Part shown: in pieces, positions 53,750 to 61,627 of the stretch
How the letters are laid out: each line of letters begins with the position of its first letter
Numbering within the stretch: position 1 is the first letter of the stretch
Source: Janthinobacterium lividum PAMC 25724
Lineage (GTDB): Bacteria; Pseudomonadota; Gammaproteobacteria; Burkholderiales; Burkholderiaceae_D
NCBI GenBank assembly: GCA_000242815.2
Contig: AHHB01000028.1
Span: 62,001 to 126,000 of the forward strand
Direction of reading: 5' to 3'
Length of the DNA stretch: 64,000 nucleotides
The notes under the pieces: generated by a model
Database searches by the model: none
What the model was told of the DNA's origin: nothing
What the model saw: the letters and a program-made list of their open reading frames with translations, nothing else
Program-made: the position numbers and the translations under genes

Positions 53750-54442
53750 CTACAAGCTCTGAGCCTTAACTGCCTTGATCTCTTTATGGCAATCAGCGAT
53801 ATTGTCAAAACTGTATCTAATTACGACGGTAGCTGAATCAATTCCCGACGCGCTCGCGAACGCCTCAATGGACTTTAGTTGATTCGGGAGGCGCTCTTGC
53901 CGCTTGGGATTTGTCCATGTGTAGGCATAGAAGACTGATTCCTCCTTGAGGCCCATCATCCAATATTGCGGGTTTCGTCTGTAAACATCCTCCCCGATAT
54001 ATTCGGATTTATCCGAATATATTCCGTATTTTATTTGCAGTAGGTCTGCAATTTTGTCTGTTTCGGCCTTAACTTGATCGCCTGATCCATTGACAGTCTT
54101 AACTTCGATGATGCCTATCACGCGGCACACGCCGGCTTTCGGCGCGACAAAAACCAAATACTCATCAATCCCTTCCATTGGTTTTGGTGGCTTGCCAGTA
54201 AACATGGTTGGGTCGGAATTCATCATCTTGAGGCCGAATTTTCTCGTAAGATCTTCGCCCGGTATTCCCATAGCCAATCCGAACGGACCGTCGTAGGCCT
54301 TCCTTGCAATTGATGACTGCGGTTGCGATGTCTTTTGTTCTGACTGGGCCGCCGTAGGGGACGCTTCTGTCGGCCCAGACTTTTCTTGCTTGCACGCGGT
54401 CAAAATAGTGAGTGCAACTGCAATTGCTATAGTTTTTTTCAT
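53750..54442 (-). CDS. Putative lipoprotein, probable lysogenic conversion gene
   Basis: The 230-residue protein starts with a lipoprotein signal (KKTIAIAVALTILTACKQEK, lipobox LTAC), then a low-complexity linker and a folded domain (KAYDGPFGLAMGIPGEDLTR, DEYLVFVAPKAGVCRVIGII, FYAYTWTNPKRQERLPNQLK). The gene is visibly richer in A and T than its neighbours, which suggests recent arrival. It stands between the DGR promoter and the repressor on the lysogenic strand, a typical site for a moron that alters the host envelope or blocks superinfection. Confidence 0.75.
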   Translation of the reverse strand: MKKTIAIAVALTILTACKQEKSGPTEASPTAAQSEQKTSQPQSSIARKAYDGPFGLAMGIPGEDLTRKFGLKMMNSDPTMFTGKPPKPMEGIDEYLVFVAPKAGVCRVIGIIEVKTVNGSGDQVKAETDKIADLLQIKYGIYSDKSEYIGEDVYRRNPQYWMMGLKEESVFYAYTWTNPKRQERLPNQLKSIEAFASASGIDSATVVIRYSFDNIADCHKEIKAVKAQSL

Positions 54443-54529
54443 ATTTTCTCAAGCTCAGACGGTCGCTAGATGTCTATTTATTATGCGTTAAGTTGATAAC
54501 AGGAAATCTATCGAATTATCCCCCCCCAA

Positions 54530-55231
54530 TCATAGGCCGCCCGTGCCGCTGCGGTCGCGCACCCGGCCAATCACAGCAATGTGCTCACTCACAAGTTGCG
54601 GCGGCACTTCCTCATCCTTGAATAGCGGATTGACACTGCGAAGCGTTAGTGTGCCATCCAGCTTCTGAAAAAGATACTTTACCCGCAATTCGTCGCCATA
54701 CCGAATGGCGTACATTTTTCCATCAATGATATTCGTCTCATCCGTATTGACAAGGATGGTGTCCCGGTCAAAGAGCATCGGCTCCATGCTCTCACCGGAC
54801 ACGCGGAAGCGACGCGCACGCTCAGGCTTGATCCCGTATTTTTGGAACCAGGACAGACGGTAGCTGGCCGGCTCCTGGTCCTCGATCAACTCATACACGG
54901 CCGTGCGGCCATTCCCCGCGGCAAATTGGATCCGCGATTCCGGAACGAAAACCACATCATCGTCGTGCGGGTCGTCTGGGTGGACGGCTGTCACAGTTGA
55001 GATATTCCCGCTGCCGTGAGCGCTCATTTCACCCTTCCCGTAGAGAATCCAGCCAGGTGTGACATCCAAAATCGCGCACACCTTAACCAAGTTGTCACCC
55101 TTGATTTCTTGCGTCGCGCCTGATTCCCACTGAGTGATCGTGGGCGCAGACACTCCGACCATCTTTGCGAAGTCAATTTTCTTAATATTTTTTGCAGTAC
55201 GAGCCTGCGTTAGTCTTTTATTCCAGTTCAT
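54530..55231 (-). CDS. CI-like phage repressor with S24 peptidase domain
   Basis: The 233-residue protein keeps the prophage silent. The N-terminal helix-turn-helix is seen in NIKKIDFAKMVGVSAPTITQ. The C-terminal LexA/S24-like domain has RRFRVSGESMEPMLFDRDTI (catalytic Ser in GESMEP) and GKMYAIRYGDELRVKYLF (catalytic Lys region), so RecA-stimulated self-cleavage is expected. The start codon overlaps an operator-like palindrome at 55231-55244. It diverges from cro. Confidence 0.92.
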   Translation of the reverse strand: MNWNKRLTQARTAKNIKKIDFAKMVGVSAPTITQWESGATQEIKGDNLVKVCAILDVTPGWILYGKGEMSAHGSGNISTVTAVHPDDPHDDDVVFVPESRIQFAAGNGRTAVYELIEDQEPASYRLSWFQKYGIKPERARRFRVSGESMEPMLFDRDTILVNTDETNIIDGKMYAIRYGDELRVKYLFQKLDGTLTLRSVNPLFKDEEVPPQLVSEHIAVIGRVRDRSGTGGL

Positions 55232-55303
55232 TAAGTAACCTTAATACAGATCATGTTAAGCGTGAAAATTTTGCTTGCACTTAAATTTAAGCGCACTTAA
55301 AAT
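55231..55303. promoter_or_regulatory. cI/cro switch: promoter and two operator palindromes
   Basis: For cro, TTGCAC (55275-55280) and TAAAAT (55298-55303) are 17 bases apart. TTAAG-CGCA-CTTAA at 55287-55300 overlaps the -10, and TTAAG-TAAC-CTTAA at 55231-55244 covers the cI start codon. The cro ATG is only 6 bases after the -10, so its mRNA is probably leaderless. Confidence 0.82.
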
Positions 55304-55309
55304 AGTCAA

Positions 55310-55633
55310 ATGGAAAAACAACTTACGCCTGACGAAATCATTGATGCCCTAGGCGGGACATCGGTAGTCGCTGGACTGTGTGACGTGAGCGCCGCCGCAG
55401 TTTCGCAGTGGAGGACATCAGTGGGCGGGATTCCAAAATCCCGTTTGATGTTTCTCGAACTGAAGAATCCAGATGTCTTTGCGACACTGGGAGGCCGCAC
55501 TCAGTCCACCCACCGTGCCACCGAACCGGCAGCCGAGTCCGGCCACCCCGGTCGCCAGCCTCCCTCGACCAACAACATCCTAGACACGGTGCCATCGCAT
55601 TCTGTGATCGCGATTCCCGGCAATCTGAACTGA
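55310..55633 (+). CDS. Cro-like DNA-binding protein
   Basis: The first ~65 of 107 residues form a short helix-turn-helix domain: EIIDALGGTSVVAGLCDVSA, AVSQWRTSVGGIPKSRLMFL. This YdaS/Cro type is common opposite S24 repressors. The rest is a low-complexity tail. No ribosome site is present, in keeping with a leaderless transcript starting at or next to the ATG. Confidence 0.78.
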   Translation: MEKQLTPDEIIDALGGTSVVAGLCDVSAAAVSQWRTSVGGIPKSRLMFLELKNPDVFATLGGRTQSTHRATEPAAESGHPGRQPPSTNNILDTVPSHSVIAIPGNLN

Positions 55634-55703
55634 TTTTCCTGTTGTTTGATTGAAGTATCACATTGTTTTCTGGAAACTTCATCATTTGTATTTAGGTGCC
55701 GAA

Positions 55704-56147
55704 ATGAATATTCGCGACGCGATCCACCAAACCGTTCACCGCGCCGCTGGCGGCGTTGAAGTGCTTGCCGTGCGCATGGGCCTCCGCGCCCAGATCCTGC
55801 GCAACAAGGCCAACCCGAACAGTACGACCAACTACCTCAGCCCGATCGAGTTGGACAGCTTGATGGCCCTGACTGGTGACCACGCGGTATTGCACGCCCT
55901 GGCGCGCAACCATGGCTACATCTGCATCAAGGCCCAGGAAGACGTAACCGCGTCGGACATGGCCATCCTCGAACTGGTGACGCAGGTGTGGTCAGCCAGC
56001 GGGGTGGTCGGCGCCGAGGTGCACGCGGTGCTGACTGATGGCGTGGTGGAAAAACACGAGCTGCCACGGGTCGAGACGGCCATTTACTGCGTAGTGCAGG
56101 CGCTCAACGAAATGGCGGCCCGACTGAAAGGCATGGCGGAGAAATGA
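55704..56147 (+). CDS. Phage regulatory protein, CII-like (CP76 family)
   Basis: The 147-residue protein matches the phage regulatory CII family: IRDAIHQTVHRAAGGVEVLA, RMGLRAQILRNKANPNSTTN and YLSPIELDSLMALTGDHAVL. Members are helix-turn-helix regulators of the lysis-lysogeny choice. AGGTG lies before the ATG at 55704. It follows cro as expected for an early rightward operon. Confidence 0.83.
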   Translation: MNIRDAIHQTVHRAAGGVEVLAVRMGLRAQILRNKANPNSTTNYLSPIELDSLMALTGDHAVLHALARNHGYICIKAQEDVTASDMAILELVTQVWSASGVVGAEVHAVLTDGVVEKHELPRVETAIYCVVQALNEMAARLKGMAEK

Positions 56148-56191
56148 TGCCCCCCCTCACCCCAAGGAGGCGCGCCGAAATTGTGGTCGCG

Positions 56192-56608
56192 TCAGCGCCG
56201 CTGCAAGAGATTCAAAGCAAAAAGGGCGGCATCGCTAATGTGATCGGTTCGCGCGTAGCTTCGCTGCCCAGCCGAGTCCGTGCTTATGTGCTCATGTCGG
56301 GCCTGCTCGCATCGCTTGATTGCATCGCGGAGCTGCCGCATTTTGTCGGTTCGCATGAACGGGTGCAGCTGATCGAGGTCGGATTCGTCGACCACTCCTC
56401 GCTGATTCCCTGGGGCTCTTGCCTCGCTTTGCAGCCTGGTTCGTATCGGGTCGGCAATGTCGTTCCACTCTTTGCGGATATCGCGCCGCAGGGCGTACAG
56501 GTGCTGTCCGTAACCACCGATCACGGCACCAATAGCGGTCCAAAAGAGAGTGAACCCCGGGAACGCCAAAGTGCGCTCAATCAAGTTCGTGACCATGTCA
56601 ATGCTCAT
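56192..56608 (-). CDS. Putative membrane-anchored prophage protein, antisense in the early operon
   Basis: The minus-strand frame (MSIDMVTNLIERTLAFPGFT) has one hydrophobic segment (FWTAIGAVIGGYG), then a charged helical region (LRRDIRKEWNDIADPIRTRL, DKMRQLRDAIKRCEQARHEH). The residue pattern looks like a true protein. The plus strand carries an overlapping frame at 56144-56773 that is coupled to the CII-like stop and is less protein-like except at its C-terminus. If real, it is a counter-transcribed gene, perhaps expressed in the lysogen. Confidence 0.5.
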   Translation of the reverse strand: MSIDMVTNLIERTLAFPGFTLFWTAIGAVIGGYGQHLYALRRDIRKEWNDIADPIRTRLQSEARAPGNQRGVVDESDLDQLHPFMRTDKMRQLRDAIKRCEQARHEHISTDSAGQRSYARTDHISDAALFALNLLQRR

Positions 56609-57002
56609 TTTCCGAAGCCCGTCTTGCTGGCGATCCAGGCAACGGTGCTTATTGCTGTTATGGGGATCGTTGCAGTCCTTGCCTCGCAAGTTTTTCCTCT
56701 CGTCTTATACGGCTGGACGGAGTACTGGGCAGATATTCGCTTCTGGCTATGGCAGCACGATATGTGGCCGTAATTTTCCATGGGAGTTTCCTTTAATAAA
56801 TTGCTGAGTGGAATTGGTAATTTAACATTATTTGAAATTCCCACCCAATTTCCCGGACACCGTGCCGGAACAAGTTTCAAACGGGGCAGCGGCTGCGCGG
56901 CTGCGACCGGCGATTCCAGCCCGCCGGTCACGCCCCGATCCCATTCACGGCTGGATGGAAGGTTGGAGATGAATTTGAGTAACTACCTGATGGGAAAGCG
57001 AG

Positions 57003-57770
57003 ATGGCTAATCCCTGGTGCCGGTTATGGGCCGATATGCCGAACGATCCGAAGTGGCGCACCATCGCGCGCGTTTCGAGGCAGCGCATCGGTGACGTGAT
57101 TGCGGTGTATGTGCACCTGATGGTGTGCGCATCGAACGCAGACGAACGCGGGCAAACGCAGTCGTTCGTTTGTGAGGACGTGGCAACCGCACTCGACCTT
57201 GAAGAGGAAAACGTGACAGCAATTCTCAGCGCCATGCAGGGGCGTGTGTTGAACGGTGAGCGGCTTGCTGGATGGGAAAAACGTCAGCCGTTGCGTGAAG
57301 ACGGCTCGGCCGAACGCGGAAAAGAGTATCGCGAGCGTCAAAAAGCCGAAAAAGAACGCCTGAAAGCGGAAGGCGAACAAAACCAAACGCAACCGAACGC
57401 ACAAAAACGCCCAGATACAGATACAGATACAGATACAGAAGAGAAGATAACTACAAAAGCAAGGTCAAGAGCAGAGGCGAAAGCCACCGCGACGCGGTTG
57501 CCTGCTGACTGGGCTGCATCGGCCGAGGATATCGAGTTTTGCAAAACAGAGCGCCCGGAGCTGATTCCGGCGCAGACCGAGCAGCGCTTCCGCGACTACT
57601 GGATCGCCCAGCCAGGCGTCAAGGGCCGCAAGGCGGATTGGCCGGCTACATGGCGCAACTGGGTCCGCAACGAGCGCGCGCCGCACGGTGCGGTAGCAGG
57701 GCGCCCGGCGAAGTTTGACCCGACCGCATTCGTCAATCGTGGCCGGCCGCAACCTGGGAGCTCGACATGA
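57003..57770 (+). CDS. Phage replication protein (O-like/replisome organiser)
   Basis: The N-terminal ~95 residues form a winged-helix-like domain (WCRLWADMPNDPKWRTIARV, VCASNADERGQTQSFVCEDV, ALDLEEENVTAILSAM), then a charged linker with Asp-Thr repeats encoded by AGATAC units at about 57413-57440. The C-terminal domain (LPADWAASAEDIEFCKTERP, RFRDYWIAQPGVKGRKADWP) is like DnaT/phage replisome organisers. It overlaps the helicase-loader-like gene by four bases. Upstream, 56774-57002 holds only a 13-codon frame ending inside this gene's start. Confidence 0.8.
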   Translation: MANPWCRLWADMPNDPKWRTIARVSRQRIGDVIAVYVHLMVCASNADERGQTQSFVCEDVATALDLEEENVTAILSAMQGRVLNGERLAGWEKRQPLREDGSAERGKEYRERQKAEKERLKAEGEQNQTQPNAQKRPDTDTDTDTEEKITTKARSRAEAKATATRLPADWAASAEDIEFCKTERPELIPAQTEQRFRDYWIAQPGVKGRKADWPATWRNWVRNERAPHGAVAGRPAKFDPTAFVNRGRPQPGSST

Positions 57771-58534
57771 GCGCACTTGCAACTGCCGGCAGCCAAAAAT
57801 GTTTTCTTGGCCAGTCCAGCACAGCGCCGGACTCGCGCTGGTTCGACGTACACCCAAAGCTTGGCGTGTCCATGATCCAGCACCTGTACAACCGCCTGGA
57901 CGGCGCCTATCCGCACTGGTTCTCGTCCAATTTTGCGAGCGAAGCGGCGCTCACGAACTGGTCTGAGTCGTGGGTCGAGGCCTTCGAGGAGGAGGGCATC
58001 AGCCCGAAAGAGGCCTCCGTCGGCCTGAAGGCCTGCCGCCTGCGGTACCAGAAGCCGCCGAGCTGCGCCGAATTCATCCAGGCATGCAAGCCGTTTGCCG
58101 ACCCGGTACCGGCGTACCACGAGGCCATCGTCGGCATCGAAGCGCGCCACAAGGGCGAGTGGGGCGTCTGGTCGCACCCGGCGATCTATTGGTCGGCGAT
58201 GCTGCTTTCCCGCGACCTGATGATGCAGTCATACGGCCAGGTCAAGGATCGATGGGCGGCTACGCTGAGCGCGCAGCTGGCACGCGGCGAATGGGCCGAG
58301 ATTCCGGCACCGGCGCCAGCGCTGCCAGCGCCTGGCAAGGGCAGCCTCTCCCGCGAGGATGCGGCCCGCATGCTGGCCGAGCTGGAGGCTAGCGGCGTTG
58401 CGAAGTCGGCCAAGGCAACGCATTTTGATCACAAGACCTGGGCGCGAAAGATCATGGCGCGCCTGGCCAATGGCGACAAGTCGCTGCTGGCCATGCAGAT
58501 CACCAACGCCAAGACCGCCCTTGGCATTATTTGA
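57767..58534 (+). CDS. Phage replication protein P-like (helicase loader)
   Basis: The 255-residue protein resembles lambda P-type loaders: VSMIQHLYNRLDGAYPHWFS, WVEAFEEEGISPKEASVGLK, CRLRYQKPPSCAEFIQACKP. It would bring the host DnaB helicase to the phage origin. It is coupled to the O-like gene before it, which supports the call. The end is 10 bases from the integrase start. Confidence 0.8.
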   Translation: MSALATAGSQKCFLGQSSTAPDSRWFDVHPKLGVSMIQHLYNRLDGAYPHWFSSNFASEAALTNWSESWVEAFEEEGISPKEASVGLKACRLRYQKPPSCAEFIQACKPFADPVPAYHEAIVGIEARHKGEWGVWSHPAIYWSAMLLSRDLMMQSYGQVKDRWAATLSAQLARGEWAEIPAPAPALPAPGKGSLSREDAARMLAELEASGVAKSAKATHFDHKTWARKIMARLANGDKSLLAMQITNAKTALGII

Positions 58535-58543
58535 AAGACACGA

Positions 58544-59674
58544 ATGAGTTTTCACCTGTTTCGGGCCGGCAAGGCCAAGAATTACCACTACCGCTTCCAG
58601 ATTGCCGGCGCGCGCGTGCAGCGCAGCACCCGCGAGAGCAGCAAGGCGAAAGCCAACGCGGTAGCGCAGCGCGCGTACGACGAGGCGTTGATCCTGACCA
58701 ATGGCGGCAAGGTCGTGCCCACGCTGTCGGTCATGGCGAAGGAGTGGCTGGAGGTGAACGGCCCGATCAGCAGCGCCGCGCACCAGCGCAGCGTCGAGAC
58801 CACCGCCCGGCTGCACTTCTACGACCTGGGCGACCTGCCGCTGAACCAGATCACCACCAGCCACGTCGAGCTGGCGCGCAACCTGCACCTGGTCGACCAC
58901 AAGCCGGCCAGCGCGAACCACTGGTTGCGCGTGCTCAAGCTGATCGCCAACTGGGCAGTGAAGCGCGAGTTGATCAGGTCGATCCCCTGGCAGGTGCGCA
59001 TGCTGAAGGTGCAGAAGCGGCCCCGCTCGATTCTGCCCATCGCGGCCGTGGCCGAGTGGTTTGCAGCCGTCGACCAGGTCACACGCGCAGACCCATCGGT
59101 GGCCATGGCCATTCGCCTGATGTTCGGCCTGGGCCTGCGCGAGTCCGAGGCGGCCGGTGCGCGCTGGGAATGGCTGGACTGGCAGCGCGCCACCTACACG
59201 CCCGGCATCACCAAGGGCCGCGAGGCCGAGCCCGTGCCTGTTCCGGCCTGGCTGGTCGAGCAACTGGCACCGCACCGCCAGGTGGAGGGCCTGATCGCCG
59301 GCAAGCGCGGCGGCGCCCAGCAGCACCCGCCTGGATTCGCGCGCAAGGCCATGCGGTCCGCCAACCTGAGCTGCAAGATCAAGGGCATCACGCCGCACCG
59401 GTTGCGCGGCACGTTCGCCACCATGTTGTCGGAGCAGGGCGTGCCGATCCAGACCATCCAGGCGGTGATGCGCCACAAGTCGCCGATGACCACCATGGCC
59501 TACCTGGAGAAAAACCGGGACCAGGCAGCGCAGGCGCAGAACGATATCGCCGAGAAAATCGGTTTCGGGCGTGGCGAGAAAGTGGCGAGCGGCACCCCGC
59601 AAACCCGCATGGATAAACATGTTGATGATTATCATCAGTCATCAGTTGATGGCAATTCGGGCGACGCCGAATGA
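58544..59674 (+). CDS. Tyrosine-type phage integrase
   Basis: The 376-residue protein has the core-binding and catalytic domains of tyrosine recombinases: Arg in MFGLGLRESEAAGARWEWLD, Lys in ITKGREAEPVPV, H-x-x-R in ITPHRLRGTFATMLSEQGVP, His in AVMRHKSPMTTM and Tyr in MAYLEKNRDQ. It inserts the phage at the attachment site. It is unusually located between the replication and small early genes, about 10 kb from the tRNA-Ser. Its 3' end is duplicated at 60759-60832. Confidence 0.93.
   Translation: MSFHLFRAGKAKNYHYRFQIAGARVQRSTRESSKAKANAVAQRAYDEALILTNGGKVVPTLSVMAKEWLEVNGPISSAAHQRSVETTARLHFYDLGDLPLNQITTSHVELARNLHLVDHKPASANHWLRVLKLIANWAVKRELIRSIPWQVRMLKVQKRPRSILPIAAVAEWFAAVDQVTRADPSVAMAIRLMFGLGLRESEAAGARWEWLDWQRATYTPGITKGREAEPVPVPAWLVEQLAPHRQVEGLIAGKRGGAQQHPPGFARKAMRSANLSCKIKGITPHRLRGTFATMLSEQGVPIQTIQAVMRHKSPMTTMAYLEKNRDQAAQAQNDIAEKIGFGRGEKVASGTPQTRMDKHVDDYHQSSVDGNSGDAE
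59572..59650. repeat. Diverged repeat, copy A (integrase 3' end)
   Basis: About 70 bases here and at 60759-60832 share GAAAGTGGCGA, CACCCCGCAA, CCGCAT, CATGTT and ATGATTAT in the same order and spacing. Copy A contains the dyad TGATGAT-T-ATCATCA. It encodes the last residues of the integrase. Confidence 0.7.
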
Positions 59675-59913
59675 ACCGCCGCAGCCCAACGCCGGCACCG
59701 GAAACCCCGGCCGAGGCGGCCTACAAGCGCGACCGCGCTTTGCTGCGCGCGCTGTACACCTGCCAGCCCGTGCTTTTCGACGGCAAGCAGCACTTCCTGC
59801 ACAGCATGTCTCCCCAGGTGCTGGGCGGCGGCGTATCTACAACTATTTACCTGATGGGCGACGCGACACCGCGCCAGCCCAGCGAAATCACTTTTATGGA
59901 ACAAGTAGAATGA
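59671..59913 (+). CDS. Small prophage protein, 80 residues
   Basis: The frame overlaps the integrase stop (ATGA) and the next gene's start, so it is part of a tight operon. The sequence (ETPAEAAYKRDRALLRALYT, GGGVSTTIYLMGDATPRQPS) matches no family that I know. Confidence 0.6.
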   Translation: MNRRSPTPAPETPAEAAYKRDRALLRALYTCQPVLFDGKQHFLHSMSPQVLGGGVSTTIYLMGDATPRQPSEITFMEQVE

Positions 59914-60137
59914 ACAAGTCTACCGATGACGAAATCCTGGCCGAATTGGCGTGGCGCACGAACATGATGACCTATCACCTGGCAAATTGTTTGACGCCTA
60001 TTGGCGGGCAATTTATCGAGACGGCTTGGCTGCTACGCCAACTCAAGCGCATGGAAAAGACTGGCAAGGTTATACGAGTCAGATCGAACTATGCTGTTCA
60101 ACTCTGCTGGGCCGTTGCCAGTAAGGCGGTCGCATGA
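59910..60137 (+). CDS. Small prophage protein, 75 residues
   Basis: The ATG at 59910 overlaps the previous stop by four bases. The peptide (ILAELAWRTNMMTYHLANCL, TAWLLRQLKRMEKTGKVIRV) looks like a small winged-helix protein. No family recognised. Confidence 0.6.
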   Translation: MNKSTDDEILAELAWRTNMMTYHLANCLTPIGGQFIETAWLLRQLKRMEKTGKVIRVRSNYAVQLCWAVASKAVA

Positions 60138-60499
60138 TGGTAGCCGCCCAAGGAATTGGCGACGTGACCAGCCAAGCAAAGGGGAGCGGCGCCCGCTTCA
60201 ACTACGGCAAGCCGGATTATTCACTGATCCCGCTGACCACCATGGCCGATGAGGCGCGCGTGTGGGCCTATGGCAAGGAAAAGTACGCGGCCTGGAACTG
60301 GACAAAGGGCATGGCCTGGTCGATCCCGTTCGCGTGCCTGATGCGCCACATGGCAGCGTGGCAGGCCGGCGAAGAGTGCGACGCTGAATCGGGCCTGCCT
60401 CACCTGGCGCACGCCATGTGCAATCTGCGCATGCTCACGCTATATGCGACCAACTACCAAGAGGGCGATGATCGCCCGACAAAGGAACTCCAGCCATGA
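60134..60499 (+). CDS. dATP/dGTP diphosphohydrolase-type domain protein (DUF5664-like)
   Basis: The 121-residue protein has the pattern GARFNYGKPDYSLIPLTTMA, VWAYGKEKYAAWNWTKGM, CLMRHMAAWQAGEECDAESG and LPHLAHAMCNLRML, which I recall from a phage family linked to nucleotide pool control. The HLAHAMCN segment would bind metal. It starts inside the previous stop. The exact substrate is inferred. Confidence 0.75.
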   Translation: MMVAAQGIGDVTSQAKGSGARFNYGKPDYSLIPLTTMADEARVWAYGKEKYAAWNWTKGMAWSIPFACLMRHMAAWQAGEECDAESGLPHLAHAMCNLRMLTLYATNYQEGDDRPTKELQP

Positions 60500-60747
60500 A
60501 CCAGACCCGGCTCGGCTCGCTGATCGAGGCCATTATCAATGTGGTGATCGGTTTTACCATCAACTTCACCGCCAACATGCTGATCTTTCCGCTGTTTGGC
60601 TTTCACATCACCGCGCGCGATAACCTGCTGCTGGGCCTGATCTACACGGTGATCAGCGTGGCGCGGTCGTACTGCATTCGCCGCTGGTTCAACGCAAAGC
60701 TGCACATGGTGGCGCAAGCGGCGGCCACGGCGATTAAGAGGAATTGA
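60496..60747 (+). CDS. Small phage membrane protein (DUF7220-like)
   Basis: The 83-residue protein has two hydrophobic segments (LIEAIINVVIGFTINFTANM and DNLLLGLIYTVISVARSYCI) and the pattern FGFHITARDN, typical of a phage inner-membrane family with unknown role. It overlaps the previous gene by four bases. Confidence 0.75.
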   Translation: MNQTRLGSLIEAIINVVIGFTINFTANMLIFPLFGFHITARDNLLLGLIYTVISVARSYCIRRWFNAKLHMVAQAAATAIKRN

Positions 60748-60758
60748 GCAAAAGCGCT

Positions 60759-60832
60759 GGCGGGAAAGTGGCGAAGACCACCCCGCAACGCCGCATATTT
60801 CCTCATGTTCATGATTATTGTGAATCATCGGT
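60759..60832. repeat. Diverged repeat, copy B
   Basis: It matches the integrase 3' end (59572-59650) at roughly two thirds of positions. Instead of the tight dyad of copy A it has ATGATT-ATTGTG-AATCAT. In one frame it still reads like the integrase tail (GGKVAKTTPQRRI against GEKVASGTPQTRM). Confidence 0.65.
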
Positions 60833-60867
60833 TAGAACACTTCCGGCGCCAGAAAATAGGACCATAA

Positions 60868-61371
60868 ATGAACGTAATTCAGAAATACACCAGCGCCCTC
60901 GGATCGTCGAACCTGCGCGACGACGTCCACCATCACAGCACCGAAGTACTGGCCGCTGCCGCGCTGTGCCGTGACCTTGGCACCAAGTTGTTTCGTGTGA
61001 AATACGCCGGCGACGCCACTAGCTACCCGGCATTGCTCGATGCATGGGGCGAGATAGTGAAGTCCAAGGCAGGGCACCGCACTTGGCCGGCCGACGTGAG
61101 CCCGTCCAAGGTGGCACGCCTGTCGCTGGACCACTGGCTGAACGATGTGTGTCCAGCCTGCACTGGGCGAGCCTACGAGCTGGTGCGCGGTCAGACAACG
61201 GCGATGTCGGACATTGCCTGCCGCGCATGCGCTGGCAGCGGCACGCGCGCTGTGCAGGCCCAGCACAAGATGCTGCACCTGGTCGAGGATATGGTCGAAG
61301 CGCTCAACGCCATGGCGGCGCACGCAGCTGGCCAGACCATGAAGCGCCTGGCCGCCGACATGGTTTTGTGA
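60868..61371 (+). CDS. Probable late antiterminator, Q-like, with zinc-finger pattern
   Basis: The 167-residue protein carries two C-x-x-C pairs (DVCPACTGRAYELV and IACRACAGSGTRAV) as in DnaJ-like zinc ribbons and in several phage Q-type antiterminators. The N-terminal half is helical. It lies directly before a strong promoter and a terminator 180 bases farther on, the classic Q-pR'-tR' layout. The function is inferred from that context. Confidence 0.65.
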   Translation: MNVIQKYTSALGSSNLRDDVHHHSTEVLAAAALCRDLGTKLFRVKYAGDATSYPALLDAWGEIVKSKAGHRTWPADVSPSKVARLSLDHWLNDVCPACTGRAYELVRGQTTAMSDIACRACAGSGTRAVQAQHKMLHLVEDMVEALNAMAAHAAGQTMKRLAADMVL

Positions 61372-61385
61372 CGTTAGGGAATGTG

Positions 61386-61415
61386 TTGCACTGTTTGTAA
61401 ACACAGGTATATAAT
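61386..61415 (+). promoter_or_regulatory. Probable phage late promoter (pR'-like)
   Basis: TTGCAC (61386-61391) and TATAAT (61410-61415) are 18 bases apart. The 12-bp palindrome TGTTTGTAAACA fills the start of the spacer. A hairpin TGCGCGC/GCGCGCA lies in the early transcript at about 61426-61454. Confidence 0.75.
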
Positions 61416-61574
61416 TGAATCACTGCGCGCCTTACGATTCATCCAGCGCGCATAATTCAAGCCTAGCGCTACGGCGCGAAGCAGGGCAGCGGCAGACCTC
61501 AAGCCGAGACCATTGATGCCCTGTTACGCCTGAATAAAGTGTTCACCACGCAGATAGTCGTGGGAGCAGATAGA

Positions 61575-61598
61575 AGCCACCCTCGCGGTGGCTTTTTT
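61575..61598 (+). terminator. Early terminator of the late transcript (tR'-like)
   Basis: AGCCACC-CTCGC-GGTGGCT is followed by a T-run. With the promoter at 61386-61415 it would yield a short RNA of about 175 bases unless antitermination occurs. No protein is encoded between them. Confidence 0.8.
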
Positions 61599-61627
61599 GC
61601 ATTGGCGATTCACTTTTCGAGGACGCC

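Noticed and set aside
53517-53762. Plus-strand 81-codon frame between the DGR promoter and the lipoprotein gene
   Set aside because: Low-complexity, Gly/Lys-rich translation without a ribosome site; it overlaps the end of the better supported lipoprotein gene.
57413-57440. AGATAC tandem repeat as a possible CRISPR or regulatory array
   Set aside because: It is a short in-frame microsatellite that encodes an Asp-Thr linker in the replication protein. No spacers are present. I saw no CRISPR array anywhere in the window.
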